The translations under genes and the position numbers were made by a program. Of a DNA stretch of 64,000 nt, positions 13,801 to 28,800 are shown one piece after another. Positions within the stretch are counted from its first letter, which is position 1; each line of letters opens with the position of its first letter. The notes under the pieces were generated by a model. It was not told where the DNA came from. It was given only the letters and a program-made list of their open reading frames with translations, and made no database searches. The DNA is taken from assembly GCA_032718565.1 (NCBI GenBank), contig JAVGVS010000043.1, positions 248,001-312,000 of the forward strand, read 5' to 3'. The stretch is from Distichodus sexfasciatus (taxonomy: Eukaryota; Chordata; Actinopteri; Characiformes; Distichodontidae).

Positions 13801-16800
13801 GCAGTTTCTACTGGGGCGTGGTATGAAGCTTTGGCCTTGAGATCTTATGCTGCTAAGCATAGAGACCAATTTATAAGACCATTACTGCCACAGTGCTTAG
13901 AGAATCAACAGGCTATAAATAATCCTGCATCAAATGGCATAATACAGGAGTGAGCAAACAAGCACCACTATACACAAACCCTCCTTTAATTCGGTGGAAA
14001 ACACATCCTCCCAATGCTGTAATTACTGATGGCTTGTTGTTCCTTGCTTTGGTAAGTCAAATATATGAACCATTTATAATTAGTAATATTACATTATATT
14101 AATTAGAACGGATTAGTAATGGATTAATAACGCCTCCTTTCATGCTTTTATACAATTTGCCTGAATTGAACACAGCAAGAAAAGAACAACATACAATGAA
14201 GCACTGCATACACTACCATAACAAGCAAGAAGCAGTCCCTACAAAACCACATATTAACATTTTGTGGCATTTAGCGGACACTCTGATCCTGAGGGACTTA
14301 TATTCTCTGCAGGGACAGTCTTGTCATTGTAACTTGAGGTTAAGGGTCTGGCTCAGGGGGTCCAGTAGTGGCAGCTGTGACAGAAGCATAGAGCTGGATT
14401 TGAACCTACGACCTCTTTGTCCATAGGCTAGTGGTAGAGTGGCACAATAAAGAACCTATCGCCTATTGTGAACAAATGCACTTTGAAACCAAGGGGTTGG
14501 TGGAGGTCTAGTGGTACACCCCTCTAGACCAAGTGGTCATGGGTTTGAATCCTACCTTCAGCACAATCACCACTGGGTGCCCGAGCAAGATCCTTAACCC
14601 TAAGTTTGCAAAAAAACTTCCAACAACACACTTGTAGATGCTTTTTGTATTAATGTTTCTCTTGGCTTGCAGTGCAAACATCAGACCAAGATCTGTTGAT
14701 GTTATTGATGAAATATAGTCCTAGTCCTGCGTTGTTCTGTAACAGAAGCAGCTCATGATTCAGGGAGATACGTCGGGAGGGAGACGTACTATGTCATACG
14801 TCCACAAAACAATTGTTTGCAAATGAAGCATCTTTCTGAGAGGGTGAGTGTCAGTAAATGGAGACCAGAATCGTCTCGCTTAAAAAATGATTCTCATCAG
14901 AAACTATGGTCAAATTATGCAAAGTATATATAATAAAGGAAACTATATTACACCTTTATTGCTCAATACAAGGATCTCATTATGAAAAATATTGCCAATC
15001 ATCCAGGGATAATTTAGCTGATATTTAGTAGTTTTTCTTCTGTATATTGCCATCAGCCATATCACTTGCAGTTTACAGTAGGTAGTTTATCTAAATCTAA
15101 GTAGGTTTGGCCTGCACGGTACTTGAACGGGAGACAAGCCAGGAAAGTTGGTTTCTGCTGTTAGAAGTGTTGGCAAGAACGAAAGGGAACAAGTGCAGAA
15201 ACAAGAAAACTGTTGTACCGTACAGGGCATGAAAACTGAGGTGCTGACTCACTGAGGTCACAATCCTGGGCATCTTATTTCAAAAGTTAGGGTAAAACCT
15301 TGATGTCTAACTAAAGACACACACCTTAACCCTTTCAAATTTGGCCCCCTAATCACCTGCGATCTTTAACTGATGCATTCTCACTTGCTCCTTCAGCACC
15401 TTAGCTAACTTGTACAGGTTATGTTAATTATAAGTAGCTTGTAGTCTGAAAAGCTACCATTTTAAAGTAGCTCTCACAAAACGTCTGGTTGAAATGGCTC
15501 CACATTGTTTCTGGAAATCTAAAGCGACCCGTTTATTCATTCATTCTGAAAATACTAAAAACTAAAAACTAAATCTGTGTATTGTTACACACTCATTGCT
15601 ATTCGAGAGCAGGCTTATTGTAGCCCTCAGAGGCTACACGAAGCCATTCACTCTCCGGTGACTGACGGGTGCATTAGGCACTACTACGCAAGCAGAGCAG
15701 GCACGGCTATGACCTAACAATCTCAGTTACGAGACGGAGGCGCTGCCGCATTGTGACAGAGAGCTCTGGCTTTGCCGAGTCATCGCACGCGTGGTTGACT
15801 TGATTAAATCAGGTTAGCATTGGCGGGTAACTTCGTAAACAGCTATCAATCATCCAAGGCGGCACGGCAAGCAGCACCGGGAACATGTCCAGGGAATTTC
15901 GGCATCAAGGACTGCATGTTCATACATCATGTTATATAGCGGTGATGATTGAAACTGGGAAGGATAATGATGGAACAGAAGAATCTCTCTTGAATCTTGA
16001 GAAGAAGCAGTGGAAAAAAGACCAAGTTCTTCATTCTTGTATGTGTTCAATGAAAAACCTAACATGTTTTCCTAGCTGAAAATGTTAAAGGAATCATTCT
16101 AATGCTGGGTCTACATCAGACAATCAACACGTGGCATACCCAGCTTAGCTTATCAGAAATCACAGCAGCAGTATCACTGCAAAAAATGCCTTTTTAAAAA
16201 TAAGAAAAAAAATTACTATTTTTGGGAAAAAAAATACTTATTTCAAGCAAAATTTTCTGCCAGTGCAGCAAGAAAATTGCACTTGCTAAGATTTCTTAAA
16301 ACAAGAAAAAAATACTCAAAAACTAAGCATACACAACTTAAATTAAGCAGAATATACTAGGTTTTTTCTCCAATTCTCTTGAAACAAGTAAAAATATACT
16401 TACAGTCTACCTGTTAACACAACTCCTTTACCAATGTAGGTTGTTTTAAGAAAAAACTGCTCAAAATTAGTTGTATTACCTAGGTAGGATAACTCAAGAT
16501 AAATTTTCTTGAAACAAGTCAAATAATCTAAACAATATTCAGTCTTACCAAGAAAATAAATCCAAAAAATGGTGTAACAAGATTAAAATGCTGAATTCAA
16601 TCAATTACACTTGTACAGATTTTTATTTTTTGCAGTGATTATAGTGGAAAGATGCCTAGCGTTTAGAGATGTAGCCGATCTGATATGTGGATGGGTATCA
16701 GTCCGATAACGGCTCAAACGGCTGGATCGAGTATCGGCAGCATTGGGCCGTTCTATGGAGCCGATCTGTAAATGCGTGTACACTCAATTCGTTATGCATG

Positions 16801-19800
16801 GGAAGTGGCACTGCGGTAAAGTAGAGCTGAAACCATTGTTCCAATAACTCTAATAATTCTATTACAAAAATGGTTGAGGCAATTTTTCTAGAATAGAAGC
16901 TTGGTTTAATTCATTTTACTCGCTAGAGCAGCTCCGCTTGTATTTCACACGGACGCTTAATAGTGACACATTTTTAGTGGCGCGATCAAGACAAGACCTG
17001 ATCCCTCTGTATGTGAAAGTATTTTGTGAGATGTTCCTGCACTAAAACAGAAGTAAATGCATAAAAACATTTTTTGTGATGTAAACACATGAGCTGTGTT
17101 AATGAGCGCATGCATGAGCGCCATTACTCGCAAAACGCTCCAGTTTCATCAAAATGTCCGCTTTATTACAGACACAAACCATATTTTAGCTGATAAATAA
17201 CCACAACAACCAGTGTTCTACTCACAATTCTGCCATTTATTTAGATTTTCCCATAGATTTTCCATTGTTTATTTGGGAACGCGCACCTAACGCTTCATTG
17301 TGACGCGGCTCCGGGGGGCGCATGGAGAATTGTGAAAAATGTAGTTCTCAGCAAAAGCAGCTTATTTTACAGGCCAAATTGGTTCAAAATAAACGTCAGT
17401 ATTTAATTTTCAATTGATCAATTTTAAAAAATTTTTTTTAATGTTATAGTGTAATCAATAAGAAAGAAGAAATATTTATATGTCTAAACGAACTATTTTT
17501 GGGAACAAATAATTTAGTATACACGTGTGTAATTATTACATTGTTTTAGTTAGGAAAACAGTATTTAAAATCAAGCATTTCCTTAAGCATAACAATAATC
17601 ATGTCATGTATTCAGACATTTTAAAGCATTATTTTATGTTTAAAAAAAGACTGTGACTGTATCTGATTTGTATCTGTAGCGGCAGACATCCAAATTTACA
17701 ATATCGGTATCGGTATCGAACATAAAAAAGTGGTATTGGCCCATCTCTACTAGCGTTGCAACGAGACAACAAAGGGATATGTTCTATAATGCGTCAAACT
17801 TTTTGAAGCAATTATACGCTTTCAAACGTTAAGATGAAAGGAACATTTTATTGCCTCCTCATTCAAATATTTTTATGACAATGCTTTTATGCTGGTGAAC
17901 AAATAGCAGTCTTGCTTTGATCCAATACATCCTCTCAGACTGTGTACAAAACATGCTACAAAAATTGTATTTTCTTCCCTCACCTCACAAATTACATAAA
18001 TCACAATAAAATCAGAATTACTGTACACTTATGGAAAAACACATTTCCATTGCACTAAGACTGAGATATTGAGATCGATTTATTGAGATATAACCGCAAT
18101 ATTTGTGTTATTAAAAACTTTGTAGCTTTACAGTTATAATCATTAGTAAGCTTGGAGCAATGTTGTTGCTTATAGGATAAAAACCTTCAATCTCTCTGTT
18201 TTACTTTCTCCCTCCACTTCTCCCTCTCCCTCCACCTCTCTGTCTTTTTCGGCCTGAATGTGTACCGTAATAAAGGTGAGGTCTTTCATTATTTCTTTGT
18301 TTCTAAATCCAACACTGGCCGCCCACAATGCTTTCTAAGCCAGTCTAATTACCTATGTCAACAAAGAATGAAAGCGAGAGAGAGCGAGAAGCGAGAAACA
18401 GACGAGGAAATAAAAGATATGATTCACTGCTACGCGAGTCCAAATATAATAGCTCTCGGTCCAGAACCATGACAACCTATTTTTAACTGTGTTTAATGAG
18501 CTAGACGATGGGCTTGACAGCTCGGGACGAATCAGCGCCAGGGTCAAGGTGCACACAGGCCTTGGTGACTCAGTCTGCAGTTACAAGACTCCTGTACACC
18601 GCACACACACAAACACCCTACTGTTAAAATCTCTACCTGAGATAGAGACATTTTGTTTTCACCAATTAAGGAGTGTTTGACGTTTTAAATCGAATAATTT
18701 AAAGGGTTCTTGAAATAAGAAGTAAAGTAAAGTTGGGAAATATTTTTTAGGTGCAGTATCACAGAGCTACAAAGAACCAACTAAATTTTGCAGGATTCTT
18801 TAGGATAGTTCTAACTAGAGATGGGCCGAAAACCACTTTTTTATGTCCGATACCGATACCGATACCGATACTGTAAATTTGGATATCTGCTGATACCGAT
18901 ACAAATCCGATACAATCACAGTCTTTTTTTAACATAAAATAATGCTTTAAAATGTATGAATACATGACTGAGATTATTGTTACGCTTAAGGAAATGCTTG
19001 ATTTAAATACTGTTTTCCTAACTGAAAGCATGTAATGATTACACACGTGTATACTAAATGATTTGTTCACAAAAAGTTTGTTTAGACATATAAATATTAC
19101 TTCTTTCTTATTGATTACACTATAACATTACAAAAATTGAAAAAAAATTTGATCAATTGAAAATTAAATACTGAAGTTTGTCATTTTGAACCAATTCGGC
19201 CTATAAAATGAGCTGCTTTTGCTGAGAACTACATTTCCCACAATCCTCCACGCACCCCCCGGAGCCACGTCACAATGATGCGTTGGGCGCGCGTTCCAGA
19301 ATAAACGATGGAAAATCTATGGGAAAATCTAAATAAACGGCAGAATTGTGAGTAGAACGCTGGATATTGTGATTATTTATCAGGTAAAATATGGTTTGTG
19401 TCTGTAATAAAGGGGACATTTTGACCGAACTGGAGCGTTTTGCGAGTAACGCGCGCATGCACACGCTCATTAACAAAGCGTGTGTTTACATCGCGAAAAA
19501 TGTTTTTATGCATTCACTTCTGTTTTAGTGCAGGAACATCTCACAAAATACTTTCACATACAGAGGGATCAGGTCTTGTCTTGATCGCACCACTGAAAAC
19601 GCTGTGTGTCACTATTAAGCGTCCGTGTGAAATACAAGTGGAGCTGCTCTAGCGAGTAAAATGAATTAAACCATCTTCTAGAAAAATTGCCTCGACCATT
19701 TTTATAATAGAATTATTCAAGTTATTGGAACAATGGTTTCAGCTCTACTTTACCGCAGTGCCACTTCCCACGCATAACGAAATGAGTGTACACGCATTTA

Positions 19801-22800
19801 CAGATCGGCTCCATAGAACGGCCGAATGCTGCCGATACCCGATCCAGCTGTTTGAGCAGGTTATCGGACCGATACCGATCCACATATCGGATCAGCTACA
19901 TCTCTAGTTCTAACATATAGTATATCATATATTTAGGCATATCATATTGTACATGAATATCATCTTTATCCTAACAAAGAGGGCCTGAAAGTGCATAACT
20001 GACAGCTGATACACAACCACAGTAAATCCTCAATTTCAAATCACACAATTTCATAAAGGTAAACATACAATAAAGTTACACAACAATTTTAGTTCTTTTT
20101 TGAATCCATTTCCTGCACCTTATGGCCTTTGCACTTTCCAACTAAATGCAACATGAAATATTACACACTAGAGCTGGGTTCAAAAAAATCGATTCACCGA
20201 TCAATATCGATTCTCGTTCGAAAAATACGATATCGATTCAAAAATTCGCGGATCAATCTTTTCCTGCGACTAGGCACTACTTCTCGCGACCGCGCAAGGA
20301 GAGCTATAAAAACGTGCAGTCCATCAACATAGGGATACGCTCGACTCAAGTTATTTTATAACCAAGCAAAACTAGTATTGACGCAAAGAAATCTCTAAAT
20401 AAATCGATATCGAATCGAATCGGATCATGGCCTTGTGAATCGGAATCGAATCGATTCAGGAAATCAGCAACGATACCCAGCCCTATTACACACTACTAAC
20501 GAGTGCAGTGTTAGAATATCTTGCTGTAAGTAACGGTGTTGCCTTGCCCATGGCCCACACTGTCCTCTATAAAGTAAGCATGAGTTCTAATATTTCCACA
20601 GCTCCACGGTGAACTCTTACAGAGTTCCACAAGAGTGCACAACACAGCAGTGGTAATTAAGCCAAAATCTATTAATCTTATACAACAGAACAGGCATAAT
20701 AAAGCCAGCAAGCATGAAATGAGGAGCGCTATGTCATTAGTAAAGAGCTCTGCCCCTGCTGCCACTATCAGGCAGGAGCTCATGTCAGCCACGACCCCCC
20801 TTAGGCTCACACACCTACTTAAACCCACCAATACTGTGAAGCACTAAAAAGATATTTGGAAAAAGCATAAAAAGAAGAGCCAGGACTTCAGTCAGAGATT
20901 AGAAAGAACAACAAACGTCCTAGAAATAGATTTTGGAAGGCTCATATTTTGTCTTGACATTATTTTAATAGCTACAGTACCAATACCACCTCCGTTTAGG
21001 GAAAGTAGTATAATATGTATCAGCATCAGTTTTAATTCAGTGTTAACATACTGGTTAATTATTGACCATTAACTGTAGCTATGCTTAAAAAGTTGGGTTT
21101 TTTGATGTAGATGTAACGTAGGTTTTGGTCTGCCATTCGAGGCATATATACTGTATATATAATGTAATGACACTACTTTATGTAGACAACTAACTCCCAA
21201 AATATTTTACCACCAAAATATAAACATTATTAACTATTTAACCGGGTAAAGGTAATTCTCATGCATCTCCCTTTCCTCCCTAAGCCGCTCCACTTCATTT
21301 TTACAGCACTCTAAATATGGCAACCTACCGCAGATCTGCAGTGCAGCACATAATCTAGAAAATGGAGTCCTGCCATTATCCTTATTTCATTATAGTATCC
21401 ATCCCACATGCCATCCGTCCATTCAAGCATCACTCAAACAAGTGTGTGCATTCGCAAGGCACAACAGAAGATCCTCTGGAGAGTGTAACTTGCAATTCCT
21501 TGACTCTGTTATATCTAAAAGATGGAGGATTTCAAAATTTCCCTACTTTCTTGGGAACCGCAAAGCAGTGGTTCAGCGGATATAGAGGACTGTAAATCTT
21601 ACTATCCAAATTATCCATTCATCAATCCATTATCCAAATCGATAAAAATCCCAACTGCGGTCGCGGGGGGACTGGAGCCTATCCCGGGAGCTTACAGGCG
21701 CAAGGCGGGGAAGAACCCTGGGCAGGCGCCAACACACCGCAGGGTACACACAATCACACTCACAGTCACATCTTACGGGGCCAATTTAGAGTCGCCAATT
21801 AACTATGCTTTTGGACTGTGGGAGGAAACCGGAGCACCCAGAAAAAACCCACGTGAACACAAGGAGAGCATGCAAACTGCACACCGAAAGGCCCCACAGC
21901 CAACCCTGGACCTTCTCAATGTGAGGTGGCAACGCTAACCACTGCGCCACCGTGCTGCCCCACTATCCAAATGACGCTCTCTCCATTATTTACCTAGAAT
22001 TAACATTTCAAGGGTGTTAACGTGTGTATTTTGTACATTTACACATAGATTAGGCTATTCTAGGAGGGGCATAGCCTAAATCCAGATTAGTTTACACTGT
22101 AAAAGAGCATTTATTATATTCTGCTTGATCTACTAGAATATAAACTACTAAATCATCATTGTAGCAAAAAGTAGAAGCCTGTAGATATCTCATAAATAAG
22201 AAAACTGTTTTTTCCGTTCATAAGAGCTTACTCTAAACTCAAAGCAAAGAAACGCTAACATCTTCAGCCAGACGCCGGTAGGAGCATTCAGTCATTTAAA
22301 GGGAAATGAAAAGATATGTTTAAAAATCAGCATTTATTCCTCCCACACAGCTGCTTTGCACTGGACCACATGTAGACATCAGAGGCACCGCCAGCATCCC
22401 TCAGAGAGCTCAGATCCTCCATTGCCACAAAGGAAACACATCTAACAGACGAATGAAAGCGAGTAAACAATTTTAAAGGCAAACAGATCTAAAGAGGAAT
22501 TCCACTTAACATTTCATTTTGGCAAACAACTTATATCTGTGCTAGAAAGGATTGTCTAATGGCCTTTGAGCAGCACCACAGCGTGTTAGGTACACCATCA
22601 CCAGTGCAGTAACGTACTTGCACATTGTTCCAAGGAGGATATTCAAAATTTTTACATTACATAGTGTACCAAGTATGCATAATTTAAAAGATTATATCTT
22701 GGCTGATAATTAAACATGAAAGAATTATCAGCATTTCTAAAATAGCTGATAAATGATCATTTGAAAAAGAAATTAAATCAATTTTTAAACTGATTTATAT

Positions 22801-25800
22801 GCTGTTACCTTATTGATTAAGAAATAAATATTATGGAAAATAATGTTATAAGGAAAAAGCATGTGTCAACTTATAAAAATAAGCATCAATTAAAAAAAAC
22901 TCTGTAAAATCCTGGTCAGGCTGCATTAAGGTTATTGATGGTCATTGAAACTACTGTTCAACTACAGAAGTAAATGGATACATTAAGATTTACAGGGCAT
23001 GTGTCACGGTTTATAATTCTCATTTAAACATCTTCACAAAATATTCAATAAGTATGATGTGTGAAATATTACAGCGTCAAAATCACTACTCTAAGACATT
23101 GGGATCCACACAGACTAAGGCCCTGTGTCCACCAAACACGTTTTTTCACGCTGTGAGTGGTCAAAACCTCACTTCCGGAGCGCTTTCTCTGTGCTTTTCT
23201 CAGCGCTTGTTGTTGCTAAGTTACGAAAAGTGTCATCGAGCACTTTCACGTTCGTTCCTATTTCATAAACATTGTAACGTGTTCCATTGAGATCGGTAGT
23301 TTAGCCGACAAGATTATCTTTACAATGGAGAGAAATTGCATCTTTGTATTTAAAACAGATGCAGCGTTTGAAATAGATACTCACATGTCTTCGAGACATA
23401 GTGATTGGGTGCATGAGATAAGACAACAGCTGGGAGAGTAGCACTGATTAGGGGTTTAATCACGATTGTAGTTTTTTGCCTTACTCAAACTGTGTAAATA
23501 AACCCAAAATAAGCTTCTTCGGCTGCTCCAGATATGCCGCCATTTGTAGTGGGTTCTTGACTGTGTATGGGGATGTTGGTGGCCTAGTGGTAGGACACTC
23601 GCCTTTGGACCAAGAGGTTGTGGGTTCGAATCCGACCTCTGGTGTTACCAACATTGGGTCCCTGAGCAAGACCCTTAACCCTAAGTTGCTCTCAGGGGAA
23701 CTGTCCCTGAAATTAGGAAATGTAAGTCGCTCTGGATAAGAGCGTCTGCTAAATGCTGTAAATGTATGTCCTGTCCCTTCCTCGATTTTTATTGGCTAGC
23801 AAGAGAGAAGTGACGTTGACGAGTCCAGCGCTGTTCTAAAAGTTGAACGGATTTCAACTTGAAACGCTCTAAAGCTCACTGAATTTGTATTAAAAATAGG
23901 CACTGCCAGCGCAAAAAACATGTTTGGTGGACACGGGTCCCCTAATAAAGGCAAAACAAATGTGAGAAAATAAATCTACAGTTTAAGTGTACAATTTTGG
24001 TCTCTGAACAGTACCACACATTGAGTAGTGGACATTTCCCACGTGGAAATTTGTTCTGAGCAATTTCATGAATTGATGATGAATTCAGAAGCTGTTAGAA
24101 TAACACGGGTTTGTTCTTTTCTGTTTGGGTTTACAAGCTGCATCCTGCTCTCATCATTGTCTCAGCGGGTGGCAGAAAGCTGTAACTGATTAGAATCACA
24201 ACTCCAAACACATTTCTCAGTGTAAGTAAAGGGAAACAACCCATTACCCATTACAACGTTCCAGCAATGCAGGTTTAATACTGTGAGGGCTGATCAAATA
24301 AGTGAGAACAGATCCAATTACTCTGCACTAGCAAAAATGGAGAAGAAGTGAAAGGGAAATGTTTGGAGACAGACTTTAGTGGCATAAACTAAATGGGACC
24401 TCATCTTAAGAAAATATTTCACGGTGTAAGGTGTTGTATTTATGTAGTGCTTCAAGCAATGGGAGACTACCTGGAAGATCCTACAGCATTCAGAGCTCTA
24501 TCGTGACACTTGTGGAAAGATGGCCCGGGTTCTTTAAGAGCTCAAAGAGTCAGGACCTCACTTTTACACTGTGGGCAATTGGGATCCTCTCATTCAGACC
24601 TCAGGATGCCGCCCCTGCCGGTCCCACCAACATTTAACAGCAGTAACCCAATCTTAATTTGGTCTCCCTTCCGAGTACTGGAGACGACCAAACCATCTAG
24701 TCTTCAGATTTCCAAGTCTGAACTGCAGACCATGTAGACGAGAAAACAATACCTGCTCTCCATTTCCCTAGGCATTCAACAGGATCATATAAGATGATTC
24801 ATTTTCACTGGAAGCTCCAACTATAAATAAGCATGAAAACTAACTCCTTAGAGACAGTAAGTTTCCTCTGTGTTAACACATTCCCAACACAATCCACAGA
24901 ATTCTTACAGGTGTTAGGATTTTTGAAAAAAAAAAGAAGAAAGAAGAAAGTGAGTGATTATTTGTTATTAAGAACACACCACAGCACAGCACACATTGCA
25001 CCACAACGAAATGTGACCTCTGCATTTGACCCATCTGTGAAGGAGCAGTGGCAGCTAACATGGGCAGCACCTGGGAAGCAGTGTTGGGGGCGGTACCTTT
25101 CTCACGGGTACCGTTGTGGTACCTTTATCAGTCCTGGGATTCATACCAGCAACGTTCCGATCATGGGGGCAACACCCAGCCATTACATTACTAACCGCCC
25201 CTCTGAGCAACAAGTCTATATGCCGAGTGTGAGAGGAAAATCACTGACAGACAGAAAAGAGACAGAGAAGGAGAAAGAAGAGAGAGAGACAAGGCATAGA
25301 TATATAGAGAATTTGGGATTGAAGTGTGACGGCTACAGGCATTAATACCTTCCTATCTGCAGTGGGGTAACAGGGAGTGACGGAAAGAGTCCTGAATATT
25401 TGAGTGTTAAAATAATATTCAATTACAGGTAAAAGTAGTGGTGTTAAAAAAGTACTTAAGTAAAAGTATGAAATATTCTTCTCAAAAAGTGGTTACTAGT
25501 TACTTTTTAGATATTGATATTTACTGAATAAACAGTTCACATATTTTTTCTAGACGAATATTTATTATGAAGTCAAGTTTTAAAGTGGTCTCACTAAAAT
25601 GACATTACTACTGCGGGAACTAAGAATCACGGCTACTGAAATGCCGGTCAAACCTTTGAATATTTCATTCAAATTGTAGGCATAAATGTACTAAATAAAA
25701 TGCCATTTAACAAGTAGATTAATTATTTTTTTTATTGTACTCAAGTACAAGTAAAATTACAGACTTAAATATACTCATAAAAGTACCCAAAAACTACATA

Positions 25801-28800
25801 ATTACAGTAATTTGAGTAGTTGTAAGTAGCTGCAGTGCTGCATGGGAGCGGGGCCAGGTGTAGCCACGTGCCAGCCTGGCAGCACACACACAAATCAACA
25901 GGCCTGCAGAACCCTGCTGAGGGGGCTTTGGCTTTCTAAAGGCTGCAGAGCACAGAGACTGCTGGGAAAGGGTCAGCCTCAGCCCACTGGATGAAGTACA
26001 GATCATTTCACATGAAAGACACTTTTGGGAATTCTCACCCACAGAAACGTCAGACCAAAGAGTGACATCAATATAAATGTGTTGATACCTTAAATGTTAC
26101 TATCAATTATAGTGAGTAATATTTAATAATATTTTGCTGATTCTTTATGTAGCATTATTTCTAATACAAATGTGTACTATAATAATATATCACAATGATA
26201 CAGACGACTTACTAAAAACTACTTAAAATAATTAATTATTAGAATTATATATCTATTAAAAATTGTTAATTTAATTTCTATTCAAGAATAGATTAATTAG
26301 CATAGAATTATACCAATAAGTAAAGAATATGTGAATTACTAATGCTAATTTGTTTACTATTATTATTATTATTATTATTATTATCTAACAATTATTCTAA
26401 ACTGCAGCAAATGCTAGAGATGACCGTTCAGACATTGCCATGTCTGACAAGCAGAACAGACAGTAGCAAGTGTTTTGTTACACACACACACACACACTTA
26501 AACACAAGCGGATTAAAACACACACTTGGCTCCTGAAAGTGTTCGAGTGAGTCCGGATCCTGCTGTTGTAACACAATGTGTGTGTGTGTGTGTGTGTGTG
26601 TTGTCAGAGAGCTACTCACACTGTACAGGATGTCAGTCCAGCCCTCCATAGTGATGCACTGAAAGACCGTGAGGATGGCGAACAGGATGTTGTCAAAGTT
26701 AGTGATGCCATAGTTGGGTCCTGTCCAGAGTGGGGCACACGCTGTACCGTTTGGACACAACGAAGACTGAGCATCCGGGCTACAAGGGTGGTCAACTGCA
26801 GGCTTATCTACATAAAGACACACACACACACACGTACAGGTAGACAGAAATTTTATTTAGTAATGAACAGGAATGCACATAAATACTCTCTACATTGGCC
26901 ATACACATTCCAAGACATTCCAATGCACGAGCATGAATACACACACACACACACACACTCGCAGACCCACACACACCCCTTCACCTGCTGATGTTGCTGA
27001 TTGAACAGTGCTGGCGGCTGCAGCTGGGTGCATGTTAACAGCTCAGCCTCTGCACACCAGGAACATCATTACAAACACAGACTAATTACACACACACACA
27101 CACACACTCACTCACACACCGCTCTGCACTGAAATAACTCCCTCTCTCTCTTCATACACGCGCACACACACAAACACCCACATACACACTATGTTAACAA
27201 CCTGTCATGACCTTTTTTTAAACTGACACACCACAGTGCGCGTACACGCACAGTTCAAATATCTCCATCTGGTCAGTGCATTTCACTTTTGTACAAAATA
27301 CAATAATACAAAACGTTTCCAAACATAAAATCTTAAGGGAATACAACATGCTTTAAATAAACCAACAAAACAGATTCCTATACAAAATGCACTGTTTTCC
27401 ATAAGTGAGAGATAGACAGATATGGAGAGAGAGAAAGATTCCGCAGAAGGATGTGGGCAAATATTAGGGGAAAACAGTCGCCCCTGTGTGCGTGTGTGTT
27501 AACATCCACCCAAATATGACCCTCCTATACCCATACAGCCAGCTAACACAGCACAATAGCAAAAGTACTCCACTGGCAAACACAATTTCCTGTTTCTGGC
27601 CATGAGGTCTGTGATCCCACATGCACACAACTACACATCAACACTAACAGCGAAGATACAATATGGGGAAAAAAGTTAGCAAGTAGTCAAATGAAGCCCA
27701 TCTTTCTTTGAAAAATATCCTAAATATATAACCCTAGGTTTAATAATAAAACGGCATTAAATCCGTTGTGTTTATTAAAAAAACAACGTATAACAGTATA
27801 AATTACTGACTTAGCAAAAGCAATTAGTAATTTTGGATAAAACACTGATTTTAACAAATGAAATCCTCTGATTGATCTAGCATACTACTACTACTAATAA
27901 TAATAATTATAATAATAATAATCCCCCATAAATATTCAAATGTTAAATACTTACAGAATGTTGAACATTATTTTAAGTGATCTATTCAGAGATTCTTCTT
28001 GTTTTTCTTCACATCATTTATGATTATTCTATTTTAGTCTGTTTAAGAAAAAATCCTACCCACACCTAAATATGTGCCTACAGTGGGGTAGTCTAGTGGT
28101 TAGGATACTCGCCCCTGGACCAAGAGGCCGTGGGTTCGAATTCTACCTCAACCACTACCATCACTGGGTCGCTGAGGGACACCCTTAACCCCAAGTTGCT
28201 CTCAGGGGGACAGTTCCTGAAATTAGGAAATGCTCTGGATTAGAGCATCTGCTGAAAGGCCATCAAATGTAAAAAAAAATATGGAACAAAATTTCTGATT
28301 TGTTTATAGATGCCATCAACGTTCGCCATGTTTATGGCTTTGGCCAAAGTGTGCCTTCAAATGAGACAGCATTTCTGTTTTGCCACTCTTTTTTAAACCA
28401 TGAAAATGTGAACTCCTGTAATTTGCAGAGTAAAATGAATATTGACCCTTAGAGTTGTAGTCAAGATCACCTAAACCGAGACCAAGTCCTGACCGAGATC
28501 AGAGTGTATCGAGACCAAAATAAGACTCTGAAGGGCTGAGACCGAGACCGAGACCGGACCAATGCACCTTTTACACCACATGACAAATAAGTGGAACATG
28601 AAATGCCTAAGCAGCCCTCAAAAAGAGCAGAACAAAGCAACCCTTAGCAAAATGTAGTATACTTGAAGTTCATTTTATTAAGTATGCTTGAGTATAAGTA
28701 TAGCAAGTATACTACAGACCATGTACCTTGTAGTGTACTAGAGAATATACTAATTTAATACTTCTTCGACTAAATTGGAACATTTTTAAGTTTATAAAAG

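Larger units (their letters stand above)
9521..26619 (-). other. cacna1b: cacna1b intron 6 (17 kb)
   Basis: Contains no channel exon. The annotated transposons and SINEs fill about 11,970-12,900, 14,260-14,605, 16,175-20,490, 21,600-21,960, 23,119-23,945 and 24,948-25,205. The stretch near 25,400-25,820 contains AGTACTTAAGTAAAAGTA-type sequence, related to the hAT element at 48.8 kb. Two ~100-residue frames near 13.3-13.6 kb match nothing I know. Elsewhere (9.6-11.9, 12.9-14.2, 22.0-23.1 and 25.8-26.6 kb) it is AT-rich sequence without visible features. Confidence 0.8.

Noticed and set aside
21522..21938. 138-codon plus-strand frame
   Set aside because: It is translated from a reverse SINE A copy; similar frames appear at the other copies.
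24833..25345. 170-codon plus-strand frame
   Set aside because: It mostly covers a reverse SINE C copy; there is no domain.
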